A DNA stretch of 42,653 nt, taken from assembly GCA_025056375.1 (NCBI GenBank), contig JANWWH010000008.1:1-42653 (forward strand), given 5' to 3'. The notes under the pieces were generated by a model. The model saw nothing but the letters and a program-made list of their open reading frames with translations, was not told the origin of the DNA and did not search any database. Below are positions 1 through 10,240 of this stretch, one piece after another; the first letter of the stretch is position 1; each line of letters begins with the position of its first letter. Both the position numbers and the translations under genes were made by a program. This stretch comes from Aquificaceae bacterium. Lineage in GTDB: Bacteria; Aquificota; Aquificia; Aquificales; Aquificaceae.

Positions 1-361
1 TAAAGGTCGTAAAGTTAAGGAGGTTATAGCAGACACAGGCATAGATAGCTATGAGATATTCAGGTATTTAGGCAGGAAGGGCATAAAGCTAGTGATAGAG
101 GTTAGAGAGTATGCAGTGATTACTGGCAACAGGGCAAGAGATGAGGTGGTGAGGGCAATAAGGAAAGGTAAAAGGAAATGGAGAGAGGCTAATGGGTATG
201 GTAGGCGGTGGCACGTGGAGAGTTTCTTTTCCTCTTTCAAGCGATGGTTTGGAGAGTATGTGAGTGGTGTGAAGTTTGAGAACATACGTAAGGAGCTAAC
301 CTTCAAGGTTATGATAACGAGTATGTTTTTAAGTGGTGGTGTGGGTATGTGGGTAAGTTAA
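1..361 (+). mobile_element. C-terminal part of a DDE transposase (IS4/IS5-like), truncated by the window edge
   Basis: Frame 2 is open from base 2: KGRKVKEVIADTGIDSYEIFRYLGRKGIKLVIEVREYAVITGN...GRRWHVESFFSSFKRWFGEYVSG; the R..VE..FS..KR.FG block resembles the C-terminal Glu region of IS4/IS5-type transposases. Stop at 359-361. Confidence 0.75.
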
Positions 362-449
362 AGGTAAGGGTAATGGGTTAGGGGCAGGTGATGGGTAGGG
401 GTGTGGGGTGTTCTGGAGGATATTTGAACTCTTATCGAACACAGCAGCA

Positions 450-1682
450 TTATATAATAACTTTCACAACTTTACCAAAGGATGTGTAGCCCTTCCTCTC
501 CAATTCTATGTAGTTCTCCGTGAGGAGCTTGTTTTCTTCAAGGACAACCGCCCTTAGTTCCTTGCCTATGTGAGCCCTGCGAAAATCCTCCCTCTTTTTT
601 CCGTCCATTTCTCTTAAAATGCCTATCCTTTCTTCCTTAAGTGCATGGCTTACTTTATCCTTCATCCTACTTGCCTTTGTAAAAGGTCTATCTGAGTAAG
701 GAAAAACATGCATGTAGGCTATGGGAAGTTCCTGTAAGAGTCTGCAGGTTTCCAGAAAGTCCTCTTCTCTCTCCGAAGGGAAGCCTACGATGATGTCCGT
801 GCCTATGGCGGTTATGGGTCTTCTTCTCGTTATTTCTTCCACGAGCCTTGCGTAGTTTTCAACCTTGTAGCCCCTTTCCATAAGCTCAAGTATCCTGTTT
901 GAGCCGCTCTGAAGGGATAGGTGGAAGTGAGGTGCTATCTTTTCTTCGGAGGTTATGAGGTCAAGGAGCTCCTCAGGTATCTCGGAGGGGTGCATAGAGG
1001 AAAGTCTAATGAGCTCAACGCCTTTGACCTTTATCAGCTCTTTGAGGAGTTCAAACAGGCTCGTGCCCAGGTCCCAGCCATACTGAGTAAGCTGAGTCCC
1101 GCTAAGAACCACTTCCTGAAAGCCACTCTCAGCCAGTAGCCTCACTTCCTGAAGGACCCTCTGTGGTGGCACACTTCTTACTTTTCCCCTTGCAAAGGGT
1201 ATGACGCAAAAGGTGCAGAATTTATTACAGCCTTCTTGGACCTTTAAGAAGGGTCTTGCCTTTTCAAAGTATGTGAAAAGGTCAAAGCTCTCAAGGGTGG
1301 ATTGCCTGAATATGTTCTCCACATAAACCCTCTGACCCTTTCTTTCAAGAAACTCCTCTACAATCTCGCCAATTCTGTGCTTTTCAGAATTGCCAACTAC
1401 CAGGTCCACCTCCTTTAGACCCGCCAGCGCCTCTGGGCTAACCTGAGCGTAACAGCCCGTTGCTACCACCACCGCATTGGGATTTTTCCTCTTTGCCCTG
1501 TATATGGTTTGTCTTGAGGACCTGTCCGCCTCAGAGGTGACGGTGCAGGTGTTTATCACATAGACATCCGCTAACTCTTCTGAAGAGGCAATTTCATAAC
1601 CTTTGACTCTAAAGCGGTGTGCCATAAGCTCTGTGTCAAAGTAATTGCTCCTACAACCCAGAGTTAAAAGCTTTACCTTCAT
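450..1682 (-). CDS. mtaB: MiaB/MtaB-family tRNA methylthiotransferase (likely MtaB)
   Basis: N-terminal LGCRSNYFDTE, CYAQ, radical SAM CNKFCTFCVIPFARG, C-terminal TRAM-like segment. Confidence 0.85.
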   Translation of the reverse strand: MKVKLLTLGCRSNYFDTELMAHRFRVKGYEIASSEELADVYVINTCTVTSEADRSSRQTIYRAKRKNPNAVVVATGCYAQVSPEALAGLKEVDLVVGNSEKHRIGEIVEEFLERKGQRVYVENIFRQSTLESFDLFTYFEKARPFLKVQEGCNKFCTFCVIPFARGKVRSVPPQRVLQEVRLLAESGFQEVVLSGTQLTQYGWDLGTSLFELLKELIKVKGVELIRLSSMHPSEIPEELLDLITSEEKIAPHFHLSLQSGSNRILELMERGYKVENYARLVEEITRRRPITAIGTDIIVGFPSEREEDFLETCRLLQELPIAYMHVFPYSDRPFTKASRMKDKVSHALKEERIGILREMDGKKREDFRRAHIGKELRAVVLEENKLLTENYIELERKGYTSFGKVVKVII

Positions 1683-1779
1683 GGATTTAGTATAATCTAA
1701 CCTGCCAAACTCTGAAGGGGCTGGCTTTTGTATTTCTCCAAGGTAGAGGCTTCTCGGGAGCCGTGTTAGAATATAGAAG

Positions 1780-3432
1780 ATGAAAGATGTTGTTATATCC
1801 TCTTTGAGAGAAACTCTAAAAAAGGTCTGTGACCGAGTTCCTGAGGGCTTTATCCTTACGCCGCCGAGAGAAGAGAGCCATGGGGACTACTCTACCAACG
1901 TGGCTTTTTTGTTAGCAAAGGAGCTGAGAAAAAGCCCCAGAGATATAGCTCGGGAGATAGCGGACAAGCTACCACAGGAGGTTTTCTTTGCGGAGGCGGT
2001 CAACGGCTTTATAAACTTCCGTCTAAAGCCACAACTTCTAAAGGAAGAGTTTAGTAAGCTCTTGAAGGAGAAAGGTAAATACTTCTTTAAGTCTGTGGAT
2101 AAGCCACTATACCTACAGTTAGAGTTCGTGAGCGCCAATCCTACAGGTCCTCTTCATGTGGGTCATGGCAGAGGGGCGGTTTTGGGAGATGTTCTAAGCA
2201 GGGTCCTTAAGGAGTTCGGTTACAAGGTTTACAGAGAATACTACATAAACGACGCAGGTAATCAGGTGCATATGCTGGGGCTTTCGGTGCTCTACCGATA
2301 TTATCAGCTTTGCGGTAAGGAAGAAGAAGGTCTTAAGGAGGTATTTGAAAAAGAAGGCTACAGAGGTAACTATGTGGTAAGACTTGCCAGAGACTTGAGC
2401 GTCTTTTACGGAGACAAGCTCCTCCAGCTTCCGCAGGACGGGGCTATAAACCTGGCAAAGGACTATGCCCACCGGAGGCTTTTGGAAGACATAAAAGAAA
2501 CTCTGGAGTTATTAGGCGTGGAGTTTGACCGCTGGTTCAGCGAAAAAAGTCTCTACCAGAGTGGGCTCGTGGAGGAGGTCGTAAAACTTCTTGAGGAAAA
2601 GGGCTATGTCTACGAGCAGGATGGAGCTCTATGGTTTAGGAGCACCGCCTTTGGTGACGACAAGGACAGGGTCCTGAGAAAGTCTGACCTTTCTTATACT
2701 TACTTCGCCTCTGACATAGCTTACCATTGGGACAAGTTTAAGAGAGGCTTTGATAAGGTTATAAACCTCTGGGGTGCGGACCACCACGGCTATGAGAGAC
2801 GGCTCCTTGGTGCCCTGAGAGCTCTTGGTGTTCCTGAGGGATGGTTAAGGGTGGAGTTTGTGCAGATGGTAAGGCTTCTGAGCGGTGGTCAGGAAGTGAG
2901 GATGTCCAAGAGAACTGGAGAGTTCCTGACCCTTCAGGAGCTTCTTGAAGAGGTGGGCAGGGATGCGGTCAGGTTTATTTTTCTTACCAGGGACAGCGAC
3001 ACGCCATTGGACTTTGACATAGACCTCGTAAAGAGGAAGACCTCTGAAAACCCCGTCTTTTACGTGCAGTATGCCCACGCAAGGGTAAGGGGCGTCTTCC
3101 GAGAGGTCAAAGAAAGATATGGTTTAGATGTGGAGGAGGACCTGACCCCTTATGTAGAGGGTCTCAACTCTGAGGAAGACCTGAAGCTGATAAAGAGGTG
3201 TCTTGGGCTCAGGGACGTATACGAGGGTGTCCTTCAAAACCTTTCACCCCATCTGATAACCTACTCTCTGATAGAACTGGCAAAGGACTTTCACCACTAC
3301 TACAACCACCATAGGGTCATGGTGGAAGACAGAAATCTCATGCTTTCGAGGCTTGCCCTGTTCAAAGGCGTGGAGATAACCCTTAAGAAAGCTTTCGAAG
3401 TTCTTGGAATAAAGGCACCGGAGAGGATGTAG
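1780..3432 (+). CDS. argS: Arginyl-tRNA synthetase
   Basis: Class I signature FVSANPTGPLHVGHGRGAVLGD, MSKRTGEFLTL, C-terminal DALR-like domain. Confidence 0.95.
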   Translation: MKDVVISSLRETLKKVCDRVPEGFILTPPREESHGDYSTNVAFLLAKELRKSPRDIAREIADKLPQEVFFAEAVNGFINFRLKPQLLKEEFSKLLKEKGKYFFKSVDKPLYLQLEFVSANPTGPLHVGHGRGAVLGDVLSRVLKEFGYKVYREYYINDAGNQVHMLGLSVLYRYYQLCGKEEEGLKEVFEKEGYRGNYVVRLARDLSVFYGDKLLQLPQDGAINLAKDYAHRRLLEDIKETLELLGVEFDRWFSEKSLYQSGLVEEVVKLLEEKGYVYEQDGALWFRSTAFGDDKDRVLRKSDLSYTYFASDIAYHWDKFKRGFDKVINLWGADHHGYERRLLGALRALGVPEGWLRVEFVQMVRLLSGGQEVRMSKRTGEFLTLQELLEEVGRDAVRFIFLTRDSDTPLDFDIDLVKRKTSENPVFYVQYAHARVRGVFREVKERYGLDVEEDLTPYVEGLNSEEDLKLIKRCLGLRDVYEGVLQNLSPHLITYSLIELAKDFHHYYNHHRVMVEDRNLMLSRLALFKGVEITLKKAFEVLGIKAPERM

Positions 3433-3434
3433 CC

Positions 3435-4736
3435 ATGAGGATAACGGTAGTAGGTGGAGGTTACGTGGGGCTTACCACGGGGGCATGTTTTGCCCACTTA
3501 GGACACGAGGTCGTGGTAGTTGAAAAAATACCTCAGAAGGTGGAGCTCCTGAAGAAAGGCAGGTCTCCTATATACGAGCCGGGTCTTGAGGAAATACTGC
3601 AGGAAAACCTCAAAGAAGGGCGTATACACTTCACCACGAGCCTCAAGGAGGGGCTCGAGTTTTCGGAGGTCATCTTTATCTGCGTGGGGACACCCCAAAG
3701 ACCGGACGGCTCAGCAGACCTCTCGCAGGTAGAGGAGGTAGCTCGTGAGACCGCAAAGCTTATGACCTCCTACAGATTGCTGGTAGAGAAGTCCACCGTG
3801 CCCATAAACACCCACAAGCTCATAAAGAAAACGGTGCAGAGATACCTCAAGGATAAAAGCATACCCTACGATGTGGCTTCAAACCCCGAGTTTTTAAGAG
3901 AAGGCTCCGCCATAGAAGATTTCCTAAAGCCAGACCGCATCGTGGTAGGCGTGGAAAGTGAAAGAGCAAGGAGGATATTTGAGGAGCTCTACGGAGATTT
4001 TGACTGTCCTATAATCTACACAGACCCAGCCACTTCTGAGCTTATAAAACACGCGAGCAACTCCTTCCTTGCCATGAAGATATCCTTTATAAACATGGTG
4101 GCTGACCTGTGTGAGAAAGCGGGTGCGGACGTAAAACTGGTGGCGGAGGGTATGGGTTATGACAAACGGATAGGCAGGGCTTTCCTGAACGCGGGGGTAG
4201 GCTACGGCGGTTCTTGCTTTCCCAAGGACGTGAAAGCCTTCATAAGGATGGCTCAGGACTATGGGCTGGACTTTGGGCTTCTAAAGGAGGTGGAAAGGAT
4301 AAATCAGGAAAGACCCAAAAAGTTTGTGGAAAAGGTTAAAGGTATACTATGGAGCTTGAAGGGCAAAAAGTTGGGGGTATGGGGGCTTTCTTTCAAACCA
4401 AACACCGACGACATCAGAGAAGCACCCTCCTTAAAGGTGGTAGAGATACTACTGAAAGAAGGCGCAAGCCTATCTCTATACGACCCCAAGGCGATGGAAA
4501 ACTTCAAACTTATCTTTCCTGAGGGGGGTCAGGTCAGCTACGCAAAGGACATTTACTCCGCAGTGGAAGATGCCTCCGCCCTACTCATACTCACCGAATG
4601 GGAGGAGTTTCAGGGTGCAGACCTCAGAAAGGTAAAAGACCTTATGGAGCTTCCTATCATCGTAGACGGAAGGAACCTCTTTGAACCTCAGGAACTTAGA
4701 GCTATGGGCTTTGAATATTACCCAGTAGGAAGATGA
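3435..4736 (+). CDS. ugd: UDP-glucose 6-dehydrogenase
   Basis: [20 protein letters not shown] Rossmann motif, [30 protein letters not shown] catalytic Cys motif. Confidence 0.93.
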   Translation: MRITVVGGGYVGLTTGACFAHLGHEVVVVEKIPQKVELLKKGRSPIYEPGLEEILQENLKEGRIHFTTSLKEGLEFSEVIFICVGTPQRPDGSADLSQVEEVARETAKLMTSYRLLVEKSTVPINTHKLIKKTVQRYLKDKSIPYDVASNPEFLREGSAIEDFLKPDRIVVGVESERARRIFEELYGDFDCPIIYTDPATSELIKHASNSFLAMKISFINMVADLCEKAGADVKLVAEGMGYDKRIGRAFLNAGVGYGGSCFPKDVKAFIRMAQDYGLDFGLLKEVERINQERPKKFVEKVKGILWSLKGKKLGVWGLSFKPNTDDIREAPSLKVVEILLKEGASLSLYDPKAMENFKLIFPEGGQVSYAKDIYSAVEDASALLILTEWEEFQGADLRKVKDLMELPIIVDGRNLFEPQELRAMGFEYYPVGR

Positions 4737-5665
4737 GGGTGCTTATCACGGGGGTTGCGGGCTTTATAGGCTCTCACCTTTGCGAAAGGTTTCTAAGAGA
4801 GGGCTTTCAGGTCATAGGTATGGACAACTTCCTCACTGGTCTGCCGGACAACATAGCTCACCTTTTCGGGGATAGAGCTTTCCACTTTGTTCACTATAAT
4901 GTGGTCAACTACATATACATAGAGGGTCCTGTGGACCTCGTTGTCCACCTCGCCTGCCCCGCCTCACCTATAGATTACATGAACCATCCTATACATACTA
5001 TGAAGGTAGATTCTCTCGGAACCCTTCATACCCTTGGGCTTGCAAAGCTAAAAAGAGCCCGCTACATCCTTGCCTCCTCCTCGGAGGTTTACGGCTCTCC
5101 ACAAGTGCACCCACAAACTGAAGAATACTGGGGACATGTGAACCCGGTAGGTCCCAGAAGCGTCTACGACGAAGCAAAGAGGTTCTCTGAGGCACTTTGC
5201 ATGGCTTACCATAGAGAGCACGGTCTTGATGTGAGGATTGCCAGAATATTTAACACTTACGGACCGAGGATGAGAAAGAGAGATGGCAGGGTTATACCCA
5301 CCTTTATAGACAGGGCTTTGAGAGGAAAACCCTTGCCCATACACGGAGATGGTTCTCAGACCCGGAGCTTCTGCTACATAGAAGACTTGGTAGAAGGGCT
5401 CTTTAGGCTATCAGTGGCCGAAGGGCTCTCCGGTCAGGTGGTAAACCTGGGCAACCCAGAAGAGGTAACCATAAGAGAGCTCGCCATAAAGATAATAAAA
5501 GTCACTCGGTCCACCTCCGAGTTGGAGTTCCTGCCACCCAGACCTGACGACCCACCCAGAAGATGCCCCGATGTAAGTAAGGCGAGGAAGCTCCTCCAGT
5601 GGTTTCCTCGCATACCGCTCGAAGAAGGTTTAGAAAAGACAGTAAAATGGTTTGCGGGTTTATAA
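4733..5665 (+). CDS. uxs: UDP-glucuronate decarboxylase (UDP-xylose synthase)-like SDR
   Basis: [68 protein letters not shown] overlap with ugd. Confidence 0.87.
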   Translation: MRVLITGVAGFIGSHLCERFLREGFQVIGMDNFLTGLPDNIAHLFGDRAFHFVHYNVVNYIYIEGPVDLVVHLACPASPIDYMNHPIHTMKVDSLGTLHTLGLAKLKRARYILASSSEVYGSPQVHPQTEEYWGHVNPVGPRSVYDEAKRFSEALCMAYHREHGLDVRIARIFNTYGPRMRKRDGRVIPTFIDRALRGKPLPIHGDGSQTRSFCYIEDLVEGLFRLSVAEGLSGQVVNLGNPEEVTIRELAIKIIKVTRSTSELEFLPPRPDDPPRRCPDVSKARKLLQWFPRIPLEEGLEKTVKWFAGL

Positions 5666-5687
5666 TTATTCCCTAAGGAGGGTAAAA

Positions 5688-6290
5688 GTGAAAAGAGAGA
5701 GGCTCATAATACTACTTGGAGTGCTGATAGCTCTGGTTTTCTTCTATTTGGGCCTTAACGAGTGGCTAAAAACAAGGGAAGAAAGGGTTCAACCCCCACC
5801 CCTCGTGGTAAAGCCCACACCACAACCCAAAGAACCCCCCTTGAAGGAAGGAGAGGCCGCCGCACAGAAGGAAGAAAAGCCTCCAGCGGAGCAGAAGGAC
5901 ATAGCGGAGAAGACGCCTCAGAAAGAGGTTAAAGGAGAAGCCCCCGAGGAAAAAAAGGAAGAGCCACCACAAAAGGCCGCAAAGAAAGAGCAGAAGGACC
6001 TGATAGCCCAGAAGATTAAAGAGGAAAGGCTGGAAGGGAAGCAGAAAGAGCCAAAGGCTAAAGTGCAAGAGAAGGCAGATATGAAGGTATACACGGTGCA
6101 GATAGGGGCTTTTAAAGATAGAGAGCGGGCAAAGAAGGTAGCAGAAAGGGCTAAGGGTATGGGATATGAGGTAAAGCTTGTGGAGGAGGACGACTTTTAC
6201 AAGGTAAGGCTCACCCTTCGCACGGACAGTATAAATACAGAGCTGGGTAAACTCAAGAAGACTTTTGGTGGTGCAATTCTGAAGCAATGA
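5688..6290 (+). CDS. SPOR-domain protein with N-terminal TM segment and Pro/Lys/Glu-rich linker
   Basis: GTG start at 5688 preceded by AAGGAGG; TM LIILLGVLIALVFFYLGL; C-terminal MKVYTVQIGAFKDRERAKKVAERAKGMGYEVKLV SPOR signature. The track start at 5652 (TTG) lies upstream of the Shine-Dalgarno. Confidence 0.8.
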   Translation: MKRERLIILLGVLIALVFFYLGLNEWLKTREERVQPPPLVVKPTPQPKEPPLKEGEAAAQKEEKPPAEQKDIAEKTPQKEVKGEAPEEKKEEPPQKAAKKEQKDLIAQKIKEERLEGKQKEPKAKVQEKADMKVYTVQIGAFKDRERAKKVAERAKGMGYEVKLVEEDDFYKVRLTLRTDSINTELGKLKKTFGGAILKQ

Positions 6291-7381
6291 TAAAACTTTT
6301 TTTACTTTTCTTCCTGCTCTTCTCCTGTGCAGTAAAAGAAGAGGAAAAGGGAAAGGCTCAGTGGCAATACTACTACGACTTGGGCATGTCCTCTTACATG
6401 GCAAAAAACTACTCAGAAGCCATAGCCAACTTCTTTAGAGCTTCTCAGCTTGCACCCAATGAGCCAAAGGTCTGGAACGCTCTCGGGCTTGCTTATATGG
6501 AAGTGCAAGAACATCAGAAATCGGAGACTGCCTTTTTGAGAGCTCTTCAGGTGGATAAGGCTTACACGGAGGCAAAGCTGAACCTTGGTGTCCTCTATTA
6601 CAGACAGCGACAATACGAAAGGTCTATAAGCACCCTCAGAGAGGTCCTTGAGGACGAAGCCTTTCCCCAGAAACACATGGCTTTTTACTACCTTGGCAAA
6701 GCTTATCAGGCTATGGGCAACATCAAGGAATACATAAACAACTTAAGAAGGGCAACCGCCTACAACCCCATGTTTGCGGACGCTCAGCTTGAACTTGCCC
6801 AGGCTTACGAGAACGAGGGTGACTACGCCTCCGCAAAAAATGTGTATCTGAGCCTTATAAACAACGGGCTGGTAAGCCCCACCATAGACCTAAGCATGGC
6901 TAGGGTAGAATACATGCTGGGCAACTACGCATCGGTCAAAAGCCACCTGAAAAGGGTTCTGGAGGACAAACAAACCAGCCCACAGCTCAGGTCTCAGGCT
7001 TACGACCTTCTGAGTCAGGTACTGATAGCGGAGCAGGCGAGGGTGGTGCAAAGGGTAGAAAAAGACAGACAACCACAGCAAGAAAAACCCCCCGAGCCCC
7101 CTGCTATACCAGAAGCTTCTCTTAGAGAAACGGCGCAGGAGAACCCCCAGTCCAGAGGTAGGGCTTACAGGATACAGGTGGGTGCCTTCTCCTCCGCAAA
7201 TCTTGCAAGGGCTTGGAAAGACAGGTTAGAAAAGGAGCTTGGGCTTAAAGAAGTAACGGTGGTGGAAGCTTCGGGCATCTTTAAGGTCTTTTACGGTGCT
7301 TTCAACACCAAAGAGGAAGCCCAGAGGGAGCTGACGAGGCTAAAGGGTGTGAACATATACGGCTTTATAGTTAACGAGTAG
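6287..7381 (+). CDS. TPR-repeat lipoprotein with C-terminal SPOR domain
   Basis: Lipobox-like LFLLFFLLFSC, several TPR motifs (EAIANFFRASQLAPNEPKVWNALGLAY), C-terminal AYRIQVGAFSSANLARAWKDRLEKE; 4-nt overlap with the preceding gene. Confidence 0.82.
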   Translation: MIKLFLLFFLLFSCAVKEEEKGKAQWQYYYDLGMSSYMAKNYSEAIANFFRASQLAPNEPKVWNALGLAYMEVQEHQKSETAFLRALQVDKAYTEAKLNLGVLYYRQRQYERSISTLREVLEDEAFPQKHMAFYYLGKAYQAMGNIKEYINNLRRATAYNPMFADAQLELAQAYENEGDYASAKNVYLSLINNGLVSPTIDLSMARVEYMLGNYASVKSHLKRVLEDKQTSPQLRSQAYDLLSQVLIAEQARVVQRVEKDRQPQQEKPPEPPAIPEASLRETAQENPQSRGRAYRIQVGAFSSANLARAWKDRLEKELGLKEVTVVEASGIFKVFYGAFNTKEEAQRELTRLKGVNIYGFIVNE

Positions 7382-7960
7382 TTACAGGCTCTCCTTCGTG
7401 GAAGGTATACCACCACCGGAGAGACTAACCGCCTGCCTGAGACTAAGGGCAAAAGCCTTAAAACACGCCTCCGCCACATGGTGAAGGAGCTTGCCAGACA
7501 TAACCCTTATGTGAAGGGTGCTCTTGCTCTCGAGGGCGAAGCCCTTGAAGAACTCCCATATGAGCTCAAAGTCAAACTCTGTAATTTTGCCCCTCAGCCC
7601 CAAGTCCTCGTAAAAAAAGAGCGGTCTTCCTGAAAGGTCCATGCTTACCATTACCAGAGCTTCGTCCATAGGCACGATGGCATAGCCATAGCGGTTTATA
7701 CCTCTTTTGTCTCCAAGAGCCTGAAGGAAAGCCATACCCAGGGTTATACCCACATCCTCCACCGTGTGATGATGAGAAACATGCACGTCACCCTCCGCCA
7801 AAAGTTCTAAGTCAAACCTGCCATGCCTTGCCAAGGTTTCTATCATGTGAGTTAAAAAACCCACAGGTGTTTGAACCCTGTAACTACCCTCTCCCTCAAG
7901 GTTCAGCGTCAACTCCACTGTAGTCTCTCGCGTCTGCCGTATGGTATGCACCTTCCTCAT
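7382..7960 (-). CDS. hisB: Imidazoleglycerol-phosphate dehydratase
   Basis: [65 protein letters not shown]. Confidence 0.95.
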   Translation of the reverse strand: MRKVHTIRQTRETTVELTLNLEGEGSYRVQTPVGFLTHMIETLARHGRFDLELLAEGDVHVSHHHTVEDVGITLGMAFLQALGDKRGINRYGYAIVPMDEALVMVSMDLSGRPLFFYEDLGLRGKITEFDFELIWEFFKGFALESKSTLHIRVMSGKLLHHVAEACFKAFALSLRQAVSLSGGGIPSTKESL

Positions 7961-8939
7961 GGAGCATGTATTCTATCACAAAGTTTCTTATGGACTGGGC
8001 TGGGTCTGAATAGTAAACCTTCATGTTTAGGTCAAGAAGGTGGAGCCTTTCAAGCAAAAACCAGATTTCTTCCTTTGAGTTCCTTTCAAGATACTTCTTA
8101 AAGTTCAACACCTGAAAGGGGTGTTTTATGTCCAGAAGTGTAAGGGCTTCCTCTACTTTTTTACCCTCCTCTAACAGCACCTTTGCGGTGTATAGCTTTA
8201 GGGTGGAGTTGACCAGAAAGGTAAAGAGTTGAAGGGAATGAGTGCCGGTCCGCAGGGTTGAGTTTAGGGCTTCAATAGCCTTCTGATAGTCCTTGAGGAG
8301 TATGCCATCAAGAAAGTCAAAAAGGCTCCTCTCTCTCTGAGCAAACACCACCCTCCTTATGTCCTCAAGGCTAAGTTGGGATGCTCCGTAGAGGAGGAGC
8401 TTGTCCGTTTCACCCTTTAAGAGCATAAGGTCGTAGGAGAAGGCTTCAAGAAGGTAGTCCAGCGCCTCCTCTTCCACCTCTATACCGCCCTTCTGCAGTT
8501 TCTTCTTCACCAGCTCCCTAATTCTTTTCTTATCGAGCCTTCTTGCACTTATAACCTCTCCTATCTTTGAAAGACTGCGAAAGGGCTCTTTCTGAAGTTC
8601 CTTCTCCGTAAGCCCCGTCTCCACATAGAAGAAAACCCTTTTATTCCTTAGCCTTTCAAGCAAGGAGAGGAATTGTTTGTAATCCTTTAGACCTTTGAAA
8701 AACTCCAAAGACCTGTAGACAAAGAGGGTCTCTTCCCTCTCAAAGATACCCCCCGTAAGTGCCAACCTCTCAAAATCCTGAAGGGTAAGCTCGTCTCCCC
8801 AGAGCACTCTCACCCGGTAAATTTCCTTAAGCTTGTCCAGAAAGGTCTTTATAAGATACTCCTCCTCGCCATGCAAGAGGTTTACCGCCTTCGGCTCTTT
8901 CTTGCCGAGGGTTTTCTGATATTCGGCAAGACTTATCAT
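7896..8939 (-). CDS. holA: DNA polymerase III delta subunit (HolA-like)
   Basis: [20 protein letters not shown]..., [14 protein letters not shown]-type layout, position upstream of hisB; overlaps hisB by 65 nt on the same strand. Confidence 0.75.
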   Translation of the reverse strand: MISLAEYQKTLGKKEPKAVNLLHGEEEYLIKTFLDKLKEIYRVRVLWGDELTLQDFERLALTGGIFEREETLFVYRSLEFFKGLKDYKQFLSLLERLRNKRVFFYVETGLTEKELQKEPFRSLSKIGEVISARRLDKKRIRELVKKKLQKGGIEVEEEALDYLLEAFSYDLMLLKGETDKLLLYGASQLSLEDIRRVVFAQRERSLFDFLDGILLKDYQKAIEALNSTLRTGTHSLQLFTFLVNSTLKLYTAKVLLEEGKKVEEALTLLDIKHPFQVLNFKKYLERNSKEEIWFLLERLHLLDLNMKVYYSDPAQSIRNFVIEYMLHEEGAYHTADARDYSGVDAEP

Positions 8940-10222
8940 GAATGCATAGCCTTAAGGAAGTCTTTGTTTGTTTTAAACTTCTTGAGTTTATCAAGCAGGA
9001 ACTCCATGGCTTCTATCGCATCCATGGTGGCAAGGAACTTTCGGAGCACCCAGGTTCTCTGTAGTTCCCAGTCTTCAAGCAGGAGCTCCTCCTTTCTGGT
9101 GCCAGACTTTTCTATGTTTATGGCAGGGAAAATCCGCCTTTCCATAAGCCTTCTGTCCAGATGTATCTCCATGTTGCCTGTGCCCTTAAACTCTTCGTAT
9201 ATCACATCGTCCATCTTTGAGCCCGTCTCTATGAGGGCGGTGGCTATAATGGTCAACGAACCACCCTCTTCTATGTTTCTTGCGGCGCCGAAGAACTTCT
9301 TTGGTCTTTGCAGGGCGGTTGCCTCAATACCACCGGTCAGCACCCTTCCCGTGGGTGGGGTGACTGCGTTGGAAGCCCTGCCAAAACGCGTCATAGAGTC
9401 AAGGAGTATGACCACATCCTGCTTGAGTTCCACGAGCCTCTTTGCCTTTTCCACTACCAACTCCGCTACCTGCATGTGCCTCTCCGGTGGTTCGTCAAAG
9501 GTGGAAGCCACCACCTCTGCGCCCTCTCCTACTATGCGACGCATCTCAGTAACTTCCTCTGGACGCTCGTCTATGAGGAGTATGATAAGATGCACCTCTG
9601 GATGGTTGGCTATGAGGGCTTTGGCTATTTTCTGGAGTAGGACCGTTTTTCCTGCCTTTGGTGGTGCCACTATCATACCCCTCTGACCCTTACCTATGGG
9701 TGCGATGAGACTTATGACTCTGGTGGAAAGCTCGGTGGGTAGGGTTTCAAGGTTGAACCTTTCAGTAGGATGGTAGGGGGTGAGTTTTTCGAAGTAGGGT
9801 CTTGTCCTTAGCACCTCTGGCTCTGGCGGAAGTCCGTTGACGGATTCAATCTTCAAAAGAGCCTGATACTTTTCCTTCTCTTGGGGTGGTCTTGCAAAGC
9901 CGATGATAGTATCGCCCGTCCTGAGACCAAACCTTTTTATCTGTGAAGGTGCCACATACACGTCCGTGTGGCTGGGCATGTAGTTGTTCTCAGGGCTTCT
10001 TATAAAGCCGTAGCTTTCGGGCAGTATCTCGAGCAAACCTTTTACGAAGTTAAGACCCTCTTCCTTTGCCTGAACGGTGAGTATCTTTTCTATGAGCTCC
10101 TCCTTCCTGAGCCCCGTTACCCTTGACAGCTCAAGCTCCCTTCCGATCTTTTGGAGCTCCTGAAGAGAGAGCTTCTTAAGCTCTTCAAGGCTGTAGACCT
10201 TTTTCTCCTGAACCTGCTCCAT
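8936..10222 (-). CDS. rho: Transcription termination factor Rho
   Basis: [116 protein letters not shown] upstream of the ATG. Confidence 0.98.
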   Translation of the reverse strand: MEQVQEKKVYSLEELKKLSLQELQKIGRELELSRVTGLRKEELIEKILTVQAKEEGLNFVKGLLEILPESYGFIRSPENNYMPSHTDVYVAPSQIKRFGLRTGDTIIGFARPPQEKEKYQALLKIESVNGLPPEPEVLRTRPYFEKLTPYHPTERFNLETLPTELSTRVISLIAPIGKGQRGMIVAPPKAGKTVLLQKIAKALIANHPEVHLIILLIDERPEEVTEMRRIVGEGAEVVASTFDEPPERHMQVAELVVEKAKRLVELKQDVVILLDSMTRFGRASNAVTPPTGRVLTGGIEATALQRPKKFFGAARNIEEGGSLTIIATALIETGSKMDDVIYEEFKGTGNMEIHLDRRLMERRIFPAINIEKSGTRKEELLLEDWELQRTWVLRKFLATMDAIEAMEFLLDKLKKFKTNKDFLKAMHS

Positions 10223-10240
10223 CTTTTTAAAACCTCCTCT

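Noticed and set aside
5766-6404. 212-aa antisense ORF opposite the SPOR protein linker
   Set aside because: Leu/Phe-rich translation is the expected antisense of a Lys/Glu/Pro-rich linker; no start signals or domain pattern.
8871-9686. 271-aa plus-strand ORF opposite rho/holA
   Set aside because: Ser/Met-rich shadow of highly conserved rho; no independent support.
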